Assembly (NCBI GenBank): GCA_020439945.1
Contig: JAGRPB010000014.1
Location: forward strand, 1-48,528
Direction of reading: 5' to 3'
DNA length: 48,528 nt
Origin: Verrucomicrobiia bacterium
GTDB lineage: Bacteria > Verrucomicrobiota > Verrucomicrobiia > Verrucomicrobiales > DEV007
Shown: positions 1 through 8,143 of the stretch, in pieces
Numbering within the stretch: the first letter of the stretch is position 1
Layout: the number at the start of each line of letters is the position of its first letter
Made by a program: the position numbers and the translations under genes
The notes under the pieces: model-generated
What the model was told of the DNA's origin: nothing
Database searches by the model: none
What the model saw: only the letters and a program-made list of their open reading frames with translations

Positions 1-2
1 TT

Positions 3-587
3 TTCGGCACGCCGGACGATTCGGACTTCGAGTTCATCTACACCGGCCATCATGTGACCCGTCGCTGCAATGCCCACACCGACAAGGGGCTCGGTTTTGG
101 CGGCGCGCCGATTTTCTACGGCAACTTCGCCAAGGCCTTCCACGAATCGAAGGACCACGAAGGCAATCCTTTCTGGTACCAAGGGCTGGTGTTCAATGAG
201 TTCGTCAGTTCGCTGGATGGACCGCAACGCGAAAAAATTCTCGTCGGTCGCGAACCGAGAAACGAAAAGCCCGCCGAAGTCATCGCGAAGCGGAAAACGG
301 ATCTTCCCGGCCTGAGCGGTTCGGAATTGAGCGCGGATCAAAAAGCCAAGTTCCTCGAAACCATGCGCGGCATGCTGGCCTGCTTCCGGCCGGATGATGT
401 CGATGCCACTATCAAAGCCATCGAGGACCGGAAGCTCGTCGATGGCCTTTTCGTCTCCTGCTACGGCGGGGAGTGGGACATCGGCGGCGATCGCGTCTGG
501 GATACCTGGCAGATCGAGGGGCCGGAAATGGTGTGGTACTTCCGCGGCGTGCCGCACATTCACGGGTATTTCCACCTGACCGCTTGA
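3..587 (+). CDS. DUF3500-family protein, C-terminal part (5' end cut by window)
   Basis: The reading frame is open from the first bases of the window (frame of position 3) to a TGA at 585-587, so only the C-terminal ~194 residues are visible. Landmarks that fit DUF3500 are a GHH motif at the left edge (IYTGHHVTRR), a GGAPIFYGN segment, a helical SLDGPQREKIL stretch, and the end WQIEGPEMVWYFRGVPHIHGYFH, where a conserved acidic/aromatic strand leads to the terminal His-rich segment. The family has no established biochemical activity that I can name; members are often exported in this phylum. The signal peptide, if any, would lie outside the window. A strong hairpin begins 11 bases after the stop. 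Family assignment is from remembered motifs, so moderately sure. Confidence 0.72.
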   Translation, partial: FGTPDDSDFEFIYTGHHVTRRCNAHTDKGLGFGGAPIFYGNFAKAFHESKDHEGNPFWYQGLVFNEFVSSLDGPQREKILVGREPRNEKPAEVIAKRKTDLPGLSGSELSADQKAKFLETMRGMLACFRPDDVDATIKAIEDRKLVDGLFVSCYGGEWDIGGDRVWDTWQIEGPEMVWYFRGVPHIHGYFHLTA

Positions 588-597
588 GGAAGTTTTC

Positions 598-667
598 GAA
601 AGGAGGGGCGACAATCCTGACGCCCTGGCCTCCGAAAAAGGGCGACAGGTTTGTCGCCCCTCCTTTC
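598..667. terminator. Long GC-rich hairpin between DUF3500 gene and SGNH esterase gene
   Basis: Arms 598-614 (gaaaggaggggcgacaa) and 651-667 are perfect reverse complements over 17 bp. The pairing continues inward with 616-625 (cctgacgccc) against 640-649 with one mismatch, giving about 28 pairs with two mismatches and a 14-nt loop. No clear T-run follows on either strand, so it may be an intergenic palindromic repeat that also acts as a transcript end or processing block. The motif ggaggggcga recurs in the hairpin at 32824-32915. Confidence 0.6.
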
Positions 668-737
668 CCAGACGGCGTCATCAGGGCGCGATTCGGACTT
701 TTTCGGGACGGGGAAATCCTCCATCCTTTCCGCCTTC

Positions 738-2294
738 ATGAAAAAGACCCTAATCGCTTCCCTCGCGTTGCTGGCGATCGCTCCGATTGCCAGCGCGGAA
801 CTGAAACTGCCGGCCATCATCGGCGATCACATGGTCCTGCAACAAAAGCAGGCCAACCCTATCTGGGGCTGGGACGATCCCGGCACGGAAATCACGGTGA
901 CCTTTGCCGGTCAGACCAAGACCGCCAAAGCCGGCGATGACGGCAAATGGCGCGTGACGCTCGATCCCGTCGATGCCAACGCCGAACCCGCCGTGCTCAG
1001 CATCGCGGGCACCTCGAAGCGCGATCTGCAGGACGTGCTCGTCGGCGAAGTCTGGATGTGCTCGGGCCAGTCAAACATGGGCTTCACCGTCGGCGGAGAC
1101 TGGAACGCCGAGGTCGAGGAGCTGGCGGCCAACGTGCCGAACCTGCGCCTCATCTCGGTGCCCCAGGTGGGCACCCAGGAGCTGAAGGATGATTTCAACG
1201 GTCAATGGGAAGCCAGCACCGCGGAGAGTTGCAAGGGATTCACCGCTGTGGGTTACTTCTATGGGAAATACCTCCAGGAAATCCTCGGCGTGCCGGTTGG
1301 CTTGATCGACAATGCCTGGGGCGGATCCGCCGCCGAGGCTTGGGTCCGACGCACCACGATCGAAAACGATCCGCGTTTCAAAACGCTCGTGGATGGCTGG
1401 AAACAGCGCGAGACCTACCTGCAATCCGACGAGGCCAAGACCAAGCATGAAGAAGCTGTCGCCAAGTGGAAAGAGGCCGTGGCAAAAGCCAAGGCCGAAG
1501 GCAAACCCGCTCCTCGCGCGCCGCAGGCTCCCGAGCAGCTGCTCAACGGCAACGCGCGTCCGGGCAACATCTTCGGTGGCGTGGTGCATCCGACCCTCGG
1601 TTACGGCATCAAGGGCGTCATCTGGTATCAGGGCGAAAGCAATGCCGGCCGTGCCTGGGAATACGCGCAGCTTTTTCCCTTCATGATCGAACAGTGGCGC
1701 GCCGAGTGGAAGCAGGGCGACTTCCCCTTCTACTGGGTTCAGTTGGCCGATTTCAAATCCGAGGTCGAGCAACCTGGCGAGAGCCAATGGGCCGAGCTGC
1801 GCGAGTCGCAGACCAAGACCATGAGCCTGCCCAACACCGGCCAGGCTGTCATCATCGATCTCGGTGAAGGCAACGACATTCACCCGAAGAACAAGCACGA
1901 CGTGGCCGCCCGCCTGGTGCGCTGGCCGCTGGCGCGCGACTATGGCTACAACATCGAGCCGCAAAGCCCGACCTATCAGTCCATGGAAACGGCGGGCAAC
2001 AAGATCGTTTTGACCTTCGATCACGTTGGCGGCGGCCTGCGCACGGTCGATGTCAACGACGTGCTCGGCTTCGCCATCTGCGGTGAAGATCACCAGTGGA
2101 AATGGGCGCAGGCCAAGATCGTCGGCAACAACAAGATCGAAGTCTGGGCTGAGGATGTCGCTGCTCCCGTCGCGGTCCGTTATGCCTGGGCAGAGAATCC
2201 GGTCTGCAACGTCCTGTCCAAGGAAGGTCTCCCCGTGACGCCGTTCCGGACCGACGATTTCCCGATGATCACGAAGCCGCAGGACGCGGAGTGA
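738..2294 (+). CDS. Sialate O-acetylesterase-like SGNH/SASA hydrolase, exported
   Basis: 518 residues starting at the ATG at 738, chosen because it opens a clean signal peptide (MKKTLIASLALLAIAPIASA) and the in-frame extension upstream is not gene-like. The SGNH fold is marked by CSGQSNM with the nucleophile Ser near residue 112, a GGSAAEAWV block near 195-203, IWYQGESNAG near 295-304 and NDIHP near 379-383 carrying the Asp/His of the triad. Residues 230-265 form a charged Lys/Glu/Ala-rich helical insert seen in PVC members. Known family members remove O-acetyl groups from sialic acid or other acetylated sugars; the true substrate here is unknown. No Shine-Dalgarno is visible; a pyrimidine-rich leader precedes the start. 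It is probably transcribed alone or with the downstream glucoamylase-like gene, 102 bp away. Confidence 0.88.
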   Translation: MKKTLIASLALLAIAPIASAELKLPAIIGDHMVLQQKQANPIWGWDDPGTEITVTFAGQTKTAKAGDDGKWRVTLDPVDANAEPAVLSIAGTSKRDLQDVLVGEVWMCSGQSNMGFTVGGDWNAEVEELAANVPNLRLISVPQVGTQELKDDFNGQWEASTAESCKGFTAVGYFYGKYLQEILGVPVGLIDNAWGGSAAEAWVRRTTIENDPRFKTLVDGWKQRETYLQSDEAKTKHEEAVAKWKEAVAKAKAEGKPAPRAPQAPEQLLNGNARPGNIFGGVVHPTLGYGIKGVIWYQGESNAGRAWEYAQLFPFMIEQWRAEWKQGDFPFYWVQLADFKSEVEQPGESQWAELRESQTKTMSLPNTGQAVIIDLGEGNDIHPKNKHDVAARLVRWPLARDYGYNIEPQSPTYQSMETAGNKIVLTFDHVGGGLRTVDVNDVLGFAICGEDHQWKWAQAKIVGNNKIEVWAEDVAAPVAVRYAWAENPVCNVLSKEGLPVTPFRTDDFPMITKPQDAE

Positions 2295-2396
2295 TCGATC
2301 GTAGTCCGCCATCGCTCCGGGAACTCCCCGGGGCGACCGGCGGATATCGGAGAAACCGGGAGCGAATTTCTCTCCCGGCGTCGCTTTCTCTTCGCG

Positions 2397-4532
2397 ATGC
2401 CTGACTCCTCCGATCCTGAAAGTGCCTGCGAAGATTTCGCCCCAGGCTGGCCCGGGATCGAGGCGCGCTGGACTTCGAGTGCCAAAGATGGAGTCGGCAC
2501 CGCGCTTGGCGATTCGAGCCGGCTCTGGTTCGCTCTCAGTCACGGCATCGTCAACGAAGTCTACTTTCCCCGCATCGACCAGGCTTGCACGCGCGACTGG
2601 GAATTCCTGGTGACCGATGGCGCGTCGTTTTTCTCGGAGGAAAAGCGCGATTCCGAGACCGCGGTGGACACGTTGGAGTCCGGTGTTCCCGGATACCGGA
2701 TCGTCAATCGTTGCCGGCGGGGTCGCTATACGTTGGTGAAGGAAGTCTTTTCCGATCCGGAGAGGGACTGTCTCGTACAGGTGGTTCATCTGGAGAAATG
2801 GGAACCGGGCCTCCGGCTCTTCGCCCTGCTCTCCCCGCACTTGAAAAACCGCGGCGCGCAAAACACCGCCTGGGTCGGTGACTACAAAGGCGTGGGAATG
2901 CTCTTCGCCGAAAGGGAGGGTACGGCGCTGGCCCTGTCGGTCTCGGGTGGCTGGTGTTGCCGTTCGGTCGGTTTCGTCGGCTCCAGCGATGGCTGGCAGC
3001 AGCTCAAGGCCGAGGGATTTCTGAAGACCTGCTATCGGCGAGCGGAAAACGGTAACGTCGCCCTGACCGGAGAAGTTGAGGCCGGGGAGGGGGATACCCT
3101 GACTTTCGTGCTCGGCTTTGGTCGCAATGCGTCGGAGGCGGGCCACCAGGCGCGCGCGACGGGAGACGAACTGGCGGAGGATCTGCGCGAGCGTTTCTGC
3201 TTTCCGTGGCGGGATTGGCTGCGGGAGATCCGTGAGAGTGGCCAATGCGGGGAGGTGGCCGAGTCATCGGAACTTTTCTGGCCCAGTCTCAGCCTGCTCC
3301 GGGTTCACGAGGACAAGACCTTTAAAGGAGGAACGATCGCCAGTCTCTCGATTCCGTGGGGATCGTCCAAAGGCGACGACGACCTCGGCGGCTATCACCT
3401 GGTCTGGCCACGCGATCTTTGCGAAACGGCCGGGGGATTTCTCGCCGCGGGCGCCTCTGGGGATGCGGTCCGTATTCTCCGCTTTCTCCAGGCGAGCCAG
3501 GAATCCGACGGTCACTGGTCGCAGAACATGTGGCTGGATGGCGCACCCTATTGGCAGGGGCTGCAAATGGACGAGGTGGCGCTGCCCATTCTGCTCGTTG
3601 AACTGGCCGAGCGCACCGGAGCGCTGGATCGGAAAGCGCTGCAGAGTTTCTGGCCAATGGTCGATCGCGCCGCGAACTACCTGATCGAAAACGGACCGGT
3701 CAGTGCCCAGGATCGATGGGAAGAGGATGCGGGCTATTCGCCCTTCACCCTGGCGACCGAGATCGCCGCCCTCGCCACAGCGGGCGAACTGGCGGAAAAA
3801 CTCGGCGACCGTTCGATGGCGCGGCGAGCCAGAGCCAAAGCCGACGAGTGGTTCGCGAAGATCGACGACTGGACCTACGCCCGTGACACCGACTTGGCGC
3901 GCGAACACGGAGTCGATGGCTACTACATGAGAATCGCGCCGCCGGAGGTGTCCGATGCCTGCTCGCCCCTTGGCGGATTTGTCGCCATCAAGAATCGACC
4001 ACCCGCCGAGGCGGTCGGCCAAGCGGTGGAGATCGTCAGTCCCGACGCCCTGGCCCTGGTGCGCTTTGGGCTGCGGCGTGCCGACGATCCCCGGATCGTG
4101 AATACCGTCAAAGTGATCGACGCGCTTTTGAAACGCGATCTCCCCCCGGGTCCGGCCTGGTTGCGCTACAATGGCGACGGCTACGGCGAGCACGAGGATG
4201 GCTCGCCCTTCGACGGCACCGGTGTCGGCCGGCCGTGGCCACTCCTCGCGGGAGAACGCGCGCATTACGAACTGGCGCGGGGGGATACGGATGCGGCGAA
4301 GAATCTGGCCGAAGCGTTGGAGAACTTCGCTTCGTTCACCGGTCTCATCCCGGAGCAGGTTTGGGACGCGGACGACATCCCGGAAAACGAGCTGTTCCGG
4401 GGTCGTCCCTCCGGATCGGCGATGCCGCTGGTCTGGGCGCACTCCGAATACCTGAAGCTGATTCGCTCCCTGAAAGACGGCGCCGTCTTCGACCGGCCCG
4501 GTATCTGTGTGAGGCGCTACCTGGATTCCTGA
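2397..4532 (+). CDS. Glycoside hydrolase family 15 (glucoamylase/glucodextranase-like)
   Basis: 711 residues. An N-terminal beta-sandwich domain comes first (about 1-290; HGIVNEVYFPRIDQACTRDW near 49-68 is typical of bacterial glucoamylase/glucodextranase), followed by an (alpha/alpha)6 barrel. Barrel motifs are WPRD near 337-340, WEEDAGYSP near 441-449 with the presumed general-acid Glu (442/443), and PEQVWD near 652-657 with the presumed catalytic base Glu653. The family releases beta-D-glucose from the non-reducing ends of alpha-glucans or alpha-1,6-dextran. No signal peptide is evident, so a cytoplasmic role in storage or imported glucan turnover is possible. Start is the ATG at 2397; nothing upstream is better. 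Family call is confident, substrate is not. Confidence 0.88.
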   Translation: MPDSSDPESACEDFAPGWPGIEARWTSSAKDGVGTALGDSSRLWFALSHGIVNEVYFPRIDQACTRDWEFLVTDGASFFSEEKRDSETAVDTLESGVPGYRIVNRCRRGRYTLVKEVFSDPERDCLVQVVHLEKWEPGLRLFALLSPHLKNRGAQNTAWVGDYKGVGMLFAEREGTALALSVSGGWCCRSVGFVGSSDGWQQLKAEGFLKTCYRRAENGNVALTGEVEAGEGDTLTFVLGFGRNASEAGHQARATGDELAEDLRERFCFPWRDWLREIRESGQCGEVAESSELFWPSLSLLRVHEDKTFKGGTIASLSIPWGSSKGDDDLGGYHLVWPRDLCETAGGFLAAGASGDAVRILRFLQASQESDGHWSQNMWLDGAPYWQGLQMDEVALPILLVELAERTGALDRKALQSFWPMVDRAANYLIENGPVSAQDRWEEDAGYSPFTLATEIAALATAGELAEKLGDRSMARRARAKADEWFAKIDDWTYARDTDLAREHGVDGYYMRIAPPEVSDACSPLGGFVAIKNRPPAEAVGQAVEIVSPDALALVRFGLRRADDPRIVNTVKVIDALLKRDLPPGPAWLRYNGDGYGEHEDGSPFDGTGVGRPWPLLAGERAHYELARGDTDAAKNLAEALENFASFTGLIPEQVWDADDIPENELFRGRPSGSAMPLVWAHSEYLKLIRSLKDGAVFDRPGICVRRYLDS

Positions 4533-4614
4533 GGTCCACGGACCCCGAGATTTGGAACGCGATCCCTCCATTGACGTCGCGTTGCGTCATTTCGTAGCGT
4601 CGCGGCGATTTCAC

Positions 4615-5724
4615 ATGAAACGACGCCAATTTCTCCTGAGCACCGGTGGCTTGATCGCCTTTGGGACTGATCCACTTTTTGCCGCCTGGAAAACCGACGG
4701 TCTTGATGGAGCCGCCGCGATCCTGAAGACCGCCACCGACAGCGAACAAATCAGGGCGGCTTCCCTGCATGTCCGGCAGGGCGACAAGGTATTCTCGCAA
4801 GTCTTTGGCGCCGTTCCCTCTCCCGACAGCCCCTTTCTCCTCGCTTCTATCTCGAAGACGATCTCGGCGGCGGCGGTGATGAAAGTGCATGAGGAGGGAA
4901 AGTTCGCGTTGGACGATCCGGCGGTGCGTTATCTCCCCGAGTTCACTGGCGAGGGACGGGAAACCATCACCATTCGCCAACTGCTCACCCACATCTCCGG
5001 CCTGCCGGACCAACTGCCCGAAAACGCCGAACTTCGCGCCCGCCATGCGCCCTTGTCGGAGTTTGTGAAAGCCGCCACGCGGACGCCGCTGCTTTTCCCG
5101 GCTGGAAAGAAATACAGTTACTCGAGCATGGCGATCCTGCTGGCCACCGAGATCGCGCAACGCCTCAGCGGCAAGCCTTTTTCGACGCTGGTGGACGAAA
5201 CGATCTACCGGCCGCTCGGGATGAAACATTCGGCCATGGGTGTCGGCAATCTCGATCCCGCCTCGCTGATCCTGAACCAGGTCGAGTTCGGAGCCCCGGA
5301 ATCGGGCGCCGGCGATCCATCCACGAAGTCCTGGGATTGGAACAGCGCCTACTGGCGAAACCTGGGAGCACCCTGGGGCGGCGCGCATGGTTCGGCTCCC
5401 GACGTGGCTCGGTTTCTCGGCGAATTCCTTCATCCGGATGGCAAGGCGCTGAAACCGGAAACGGCACGGCTCATGATCCGCAATCACAACCCCGAGGGCC
5501 TGCGGCCTCGCGGTCTGGGGTTCGATCTCGGCCCGGAACTGGGCGTTGGCCCCGGTTGCAGCGAGCATACCTTCGGTCACACCGGCTCGACCGGCACCCG
5601 CTGCTGGGCCGATCCAAAGAGCGACACCATCTGTGTGATTCTCACCACGCTCCCGGCCCGGGCGGTCGATCCGCATCCCCGCGATCTGGCATCCCGCCTG
5701 GTGACGGAGGCCGTGAACGGATAA
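4615..5724 (+). CDS. Serine hydrolase of the beta-lactamase (class C)/esterase family, Tat-type signal
   Basis: 369 residues from the ATG at 4615, which gives an N-terminus MKRRQFLLSTGG with a twin-arginine-like RRQFL motif and a hydrophobic stretch ending near residue 23. All three active-site elements of PF00144 are visible: SISK (Ser78, Lys81), a Y-S-S motif near 169-171 in place of Y-x-N, and HTG at 322-324. LTHISGLPD near 125-132 is the usual family block. These enzymes include D-Ala-D-Ala carboxypeptidases, esterases and class C beta-lactamases; sequence alone does not separate them. It lies 82 bp after the GH15 gene on the same strand. Its 3' end faces the convergent sigma-factor gene 18 bp away, leaving little room for a terminator. 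Confidence 0.88.
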   Translation: MKRRQFLLSTGGLIAFGTDPLFAAWKTDGLDGAAAILKTATDSEQIRAASLHVRQGDKVFSQVFGAVPSPDSPFLLASISKTISAAAVMKVHEEGKFALDDPAVRYLPEFTGEGRETITIRQLLTHISGLPDQLPENAELRARHAPLSEFVKAATRTPLLFPAGKKYSYSSMAILLATEIAQRLSGKPFSTLVDETIYRPLGMKHSAMGVGNLDPASLILNQVEFGAPESGAGDPSTKSWDWNSAYWRNLGAPWGGAHGSAPDVARFLGEFLHPDGKALKPETARLMIRNHNPEGLRPRGLGFDLGPELGVGPGCSEHTFGHTGSTGTRCWADPKSDTICVILTTLPARAVDPHPRDLASRLVTEAVNG

Positions 5725-5742
5725 GCTCTTAGGACTCAAATC

Positions 5743-7452
5743 TTAGCTTTCCTGGTCTTTTCTTCGGAAGCTGATCGCGAGAATCATGACGACGCCGAGG
5801 AGGAGAAGGAACCAGAGACTCGGTTGAAAGGCGGGTTGTTGGACCTCCCTGAGCCAGGCATCTCCAAAGCGAAATACCGAGTGCCCTTCGAAGTAAGCCT
5901 TCGCCGCATCGGAGTTCGCCTCGGCGGCTTTGGCGTAGCCTCCCAGGGCAAATTCCCGAGCGATGGCGACACCGCCTTTCGAACCGATCCACGCGATGGC
6001 GGCACCGCCGTAGGCCCAGAGACCGAGCGCGAGTCCTCCGATGGCGGCAATGCCGAGAGCAAGGCCACCGAGAGAGAGCGCGGCGAGGGTGAGTCCTCCA
6101 AAGGCAACTCCGCCCAGTGCCACGCCGCCGAAAGAAAGAACGCCCACCGACACCCCACCAAAAGCGATGCCTCCACAGGCGATATTGCCCATGGCCACCA
6201 GACCGATGGCCTTTTCGCCGATGGCGATCCACCCGCGGGCGGTGCGTTGTCCCTTAGGATGATCCGCGGTATAGCCAGAGAAGTCGCGGTCGGGATCCGA
6301 GAACTGGATCGAGACCAGGGGAAATCCCAGAAAGGTGGCCGGACTGTTCCAGCGGCGACCTTCCCGGCGCTGGAGGAATTGCCGGGCCGGAGTCGGCGGC
6401 AGTGGCTGGGTTCCGGCCGCCTCATGCTTTGCCCGAATCTGGCGGCTGATCGCACCCAGTCGCCACGACATCAACCCGATGATCAAAAAGAAGGCCAGCA
6501 TCCACGTCAACCATAGGACGAGGTAGCGCCCCTGACCCAGATCTGCGGGACTCCACCAGCCGAATGCAAGCGTGATCCACGGAAGCATGAAGATCGCCAT
6601 CACGAGGAAGAACTGTTTCCGGATTCTGCGAAGGAGCTGGCGCTGCTCCTCGTAGCGAGCGGTTTGGTCGCTTATCCAAAACCCGACCGCTGGGCCCAAA
6701 AGACCGCCCAACAACCCGCCAAAGATTCCCGCCGACGCGGCAGAACTGGCGACAGCGGTCGCTTTGCCGGCCGTTCCCAGCGTGGCGGCCGCGGCCGAAG
6801 TCGCCGCAAAGCCGGGCAATGCCGCCAGCACCGCGAGGGTGAACGTCGGACCAGGCCGAGTCCGGATCAGGGTGCCCTCGATCAGATCCGCCACCCGCTC
6901 GCGGAGCAGGGCGCGGCCGCGAGAAAGACGCTGCTTCACCGCGTCTTCACTGAGTTCCAGATCCTCGGCCACCTTGGCGATGGATTGTTCTTCCCGGTAA
7001 AAGAGGATGAGGGGCTCGCGATAGGTTTCGGGAAGTTGCGCGAGAGCCTCCCAAACCAGGGCCGCCTCCTCGTTCGCCGCCGCCAAGGAATCGGGAGAGG
7101 ATTCGGGGGCGGTTTTGTCTTCGGCAGACGCCGTGTCCGATCCGGTTTCCGGCGGACGTTTTCTCACCACCGCCAGAGCCAGGTGCCGTGCGATGCCGCA
7201 GAGCCATGACTTGAAGCGCGAAGTGTCGCGCAGGGTTTTCAGTTGTTTCCAGGCCGCGAGAAATGTCTCCTGGGCCACGTCCTCGCTTTGCCCGAGATCG
7301 CCCACGATGCTGTAGGCGACCGAGCAAACGAGATTCTGGTAGCGACCGACGAGCACCGCGAATGCCTGGCGTTCTCCCCGCTCAAGGCAAGCGGCGAGAA
7401 GGCTTTCGTCAGGAAGTCGGGTCAACTCATGGGGGATTCCAGCATTCATCAT
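5743..7452 (-). CDS. ECF-type sigma factor fused to a multi-helix membrane domain with pentad glycine repeats
   Basis: 569 residues. The first ~195 are a standard sigma-70 group 4 factor: region 2 at about 15-100 (FAVLVGRYQNLVCSVAYSIV, QSEDVAQETFLAAW, FKSWLCGIARH) and region 4 at about 135-190 (LPETYREPLILFYREEQSIA, then the helix-turn-helix LELSEDAVKQRLSRGRALLR). It then continues into hydrophobic helices near 205-225, 238-262, 280-300 and 308-330, a soluble linker, and residues 407-486 made of about 16 consecutive five-residue units of the form G-G-[VIL]-[AS]-[LFIV]. A last helix lies at 546-562 with a basic end (RRKDQES). Such a tail should tether the factor to the membrane. No separate anti-sigma gene is adjacent. 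A perfect 7-bp inverted repeat lies at 7488-7505, ~36 bp upstream of the ATG. No Shine-Dalgarno is visible. Confidence 0.9.
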   Translation of the reverse strand: MMNAGIPHELTRLPDESLLAACLERGERQAFAVLVGRYQNLVCSVAYSIVGDLGQSEDVAQETFLAAWKQLKTLRDTSRFKSWLCGIARHLALAVVRKRPPETGSDTASAEDKTAPESSPDSLAAANEEAALVWEALAQLPETYREPLILFYREEQSIAKVAEDLELSEDAVKQRLSRGRALLRERVADLIEGTLIRTRPGPTFTLAVLAALPGFAATSAAAATLGTAGKATAVASSAASAGIFGGLLGGLLGPAVGFWISDQTARYEEQRQLLRRIRKQFFLVMAIFMLPWITLAFGWWSPADLGQGRYLVLWLTWMLAFFLIIGLMSWRLGAISRQIRAKHEAAGTQPLPPTPARQFLQRREGRRWNSPATFLGFPLVSIQFSDPDRDFSGYTADHPKGQRTARGWIAIGEKAIGLVAMGNIACGGIAFGGVSVGVLSFGGVALGGVAFGGLTLAALSLGGLALGIAAIGGLALGLWAYGGAAIAWIGSKGGVAIAREFALGGYAKAAEANSDAAKAYFEGHSVFRFGDAWLREVQQPAFQPSLWFLLLLGVVMILAISFRRKDQES

Positions 7453-7487
7453 GCGATCAGGTGGCGAATCCCGCCCCTGAGGTGACA

Positions 7488-7505
7488 GAGTATTTCAGAA
7501 TACTC
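7488..7505. promoter_or_regulatory. Palindrome upstream of the sigma-factor gene
   Basis: gagtatt (7488-7494) and aatactc (7499-7505) are perfect inverted repeats around a 4-nt spacer (tcag). They lie 36-53 bp before the ATG of the minus-strand sigma gene. The position fits an operator or a leader hairpin; the AT-rich core could also include a -10 element (TATTCT on the minus strand). No known regulator can be assigned. Confidence 0.35.
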
Positions 7506-7597
7506 CACCTCGCTCGATCACAGAATCGAACCTGACCCTCCATTCGAGGACGGCTTTCCCCGACGAGTCACTCCCCCGTCATCGTAGCCGACGCGGC

Positions 7598-8008
7598 TCA
7601 ATCCGATCGTTGCGCCATGGGGTAGGCGGCGATGGTGAAGGCCAGGGTGGGCGCGGTGTTTCTTTGGTGGACAGGGCGGCGCTCGACTCGGCGGATGACG
7701 AAGACCAGTTGGTAGTTTTCGCCATCGAGCGCGAGACTTTCGAGCACCTGCCGGGCGCTCTCCCAGTTGCTCGCCGGATCCGTCATGCGGGTGAGGATGA
7801 CGTGGTAGACGAGTCCCTCTTCGCCGGTCATTCTCCTCTCGGTATCCACATCCACGAAGGGTGAATGAATCTCCCAATCCCTTATCCGATCCATCAGGGT
7901 CGGTGGTTTCGACAAGCGGATTTCAAGGTAGCCGGGTGTCCCCGGTGACCCAGTGGCCAAAGCCGCCCATCCCAACAGCCAAGACGCGAGCAGTGTTGCC
8001 GCTTTCAT
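7598..8008 (-). CDS. Small exported protein of unknown function
   Basis: 136 residues beginning with a plausible signal peptide (MKAATLLASWLLGWAALATG, cleavage near 20). A weak ribosome-binding stretch GGAGCG sits about 8 nt before the ATG. The mature part is a compact alpha/beta-looking chain with no cysteines and a repeating strand/charged pattern (YLEIRLSKPP, YHVILTRMTD, YQLVFVIRRVE). I do not recognise a family. It lies 145 bp from the start of the sigma-factor gene and reads in the same direction (upstream of it), so both could be served by one promoter, although the gap suggests separate ones. It is divergent from the gene at 8144. Confidence 0.6.
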   Translation of the reverse strand: MKAATLLASWLLGWAALATGSPGTPGYLEIRLSKPPTLMDRIRDWEIHSPFVDVDTERRMTGEEGLVYHVILTRMTDPASNWESARQVLESLALDGENYQLVFVIRRVERRPVHQRNTAPTLAFTIAAYPMAQRSD

Positions 8009-8035
8009 GGTTTTCGCTCCGGTTGATGTTGTGAA

Positions 8036-8059
8036 ACCGATGCGAAGATCCGCATCGGT
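8036..8059. promoter_or_regulatory. 9-bp inverted repeat in the divergent region
   Basis: accgatgcg (8036-8044) and cgcatcggt (8051-8059) pair perfectly around a 6-nt loop. They sit 28 bp upstream of the minus-strand gene starting at 8008 and 85 bp upstream of the plus-strand gene at 8144. In a divergent intergenic region this is more likely an operator or 5' leader hairpin than a terminator. Function is inferred only from position. Confidence 0.3.
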
Positions 8060-8143
8060 CTTTCGCTGATTTCCAAATTGAGCATCAGGCGTGCCAGCCT
8101 TGGGTCGACTTCGTTTCGGTCCTGTTCTTTATTCGGGCGTGTC

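Noticed and set aside
1071..3245. 724-codon open frame on the minus strand
   Set aside because: Antisense to the SGNH esterase and the GH15 gene; composition is Arg/Gly/Ala-rich and no motif is visible.
3264..5739. Two long minus-strand frames (435 and 464 codons)
   Set aside because: Shadows of GH15 and the beta-lactamase-like gene; they would overlap recognised active-site motifs on the other strand.
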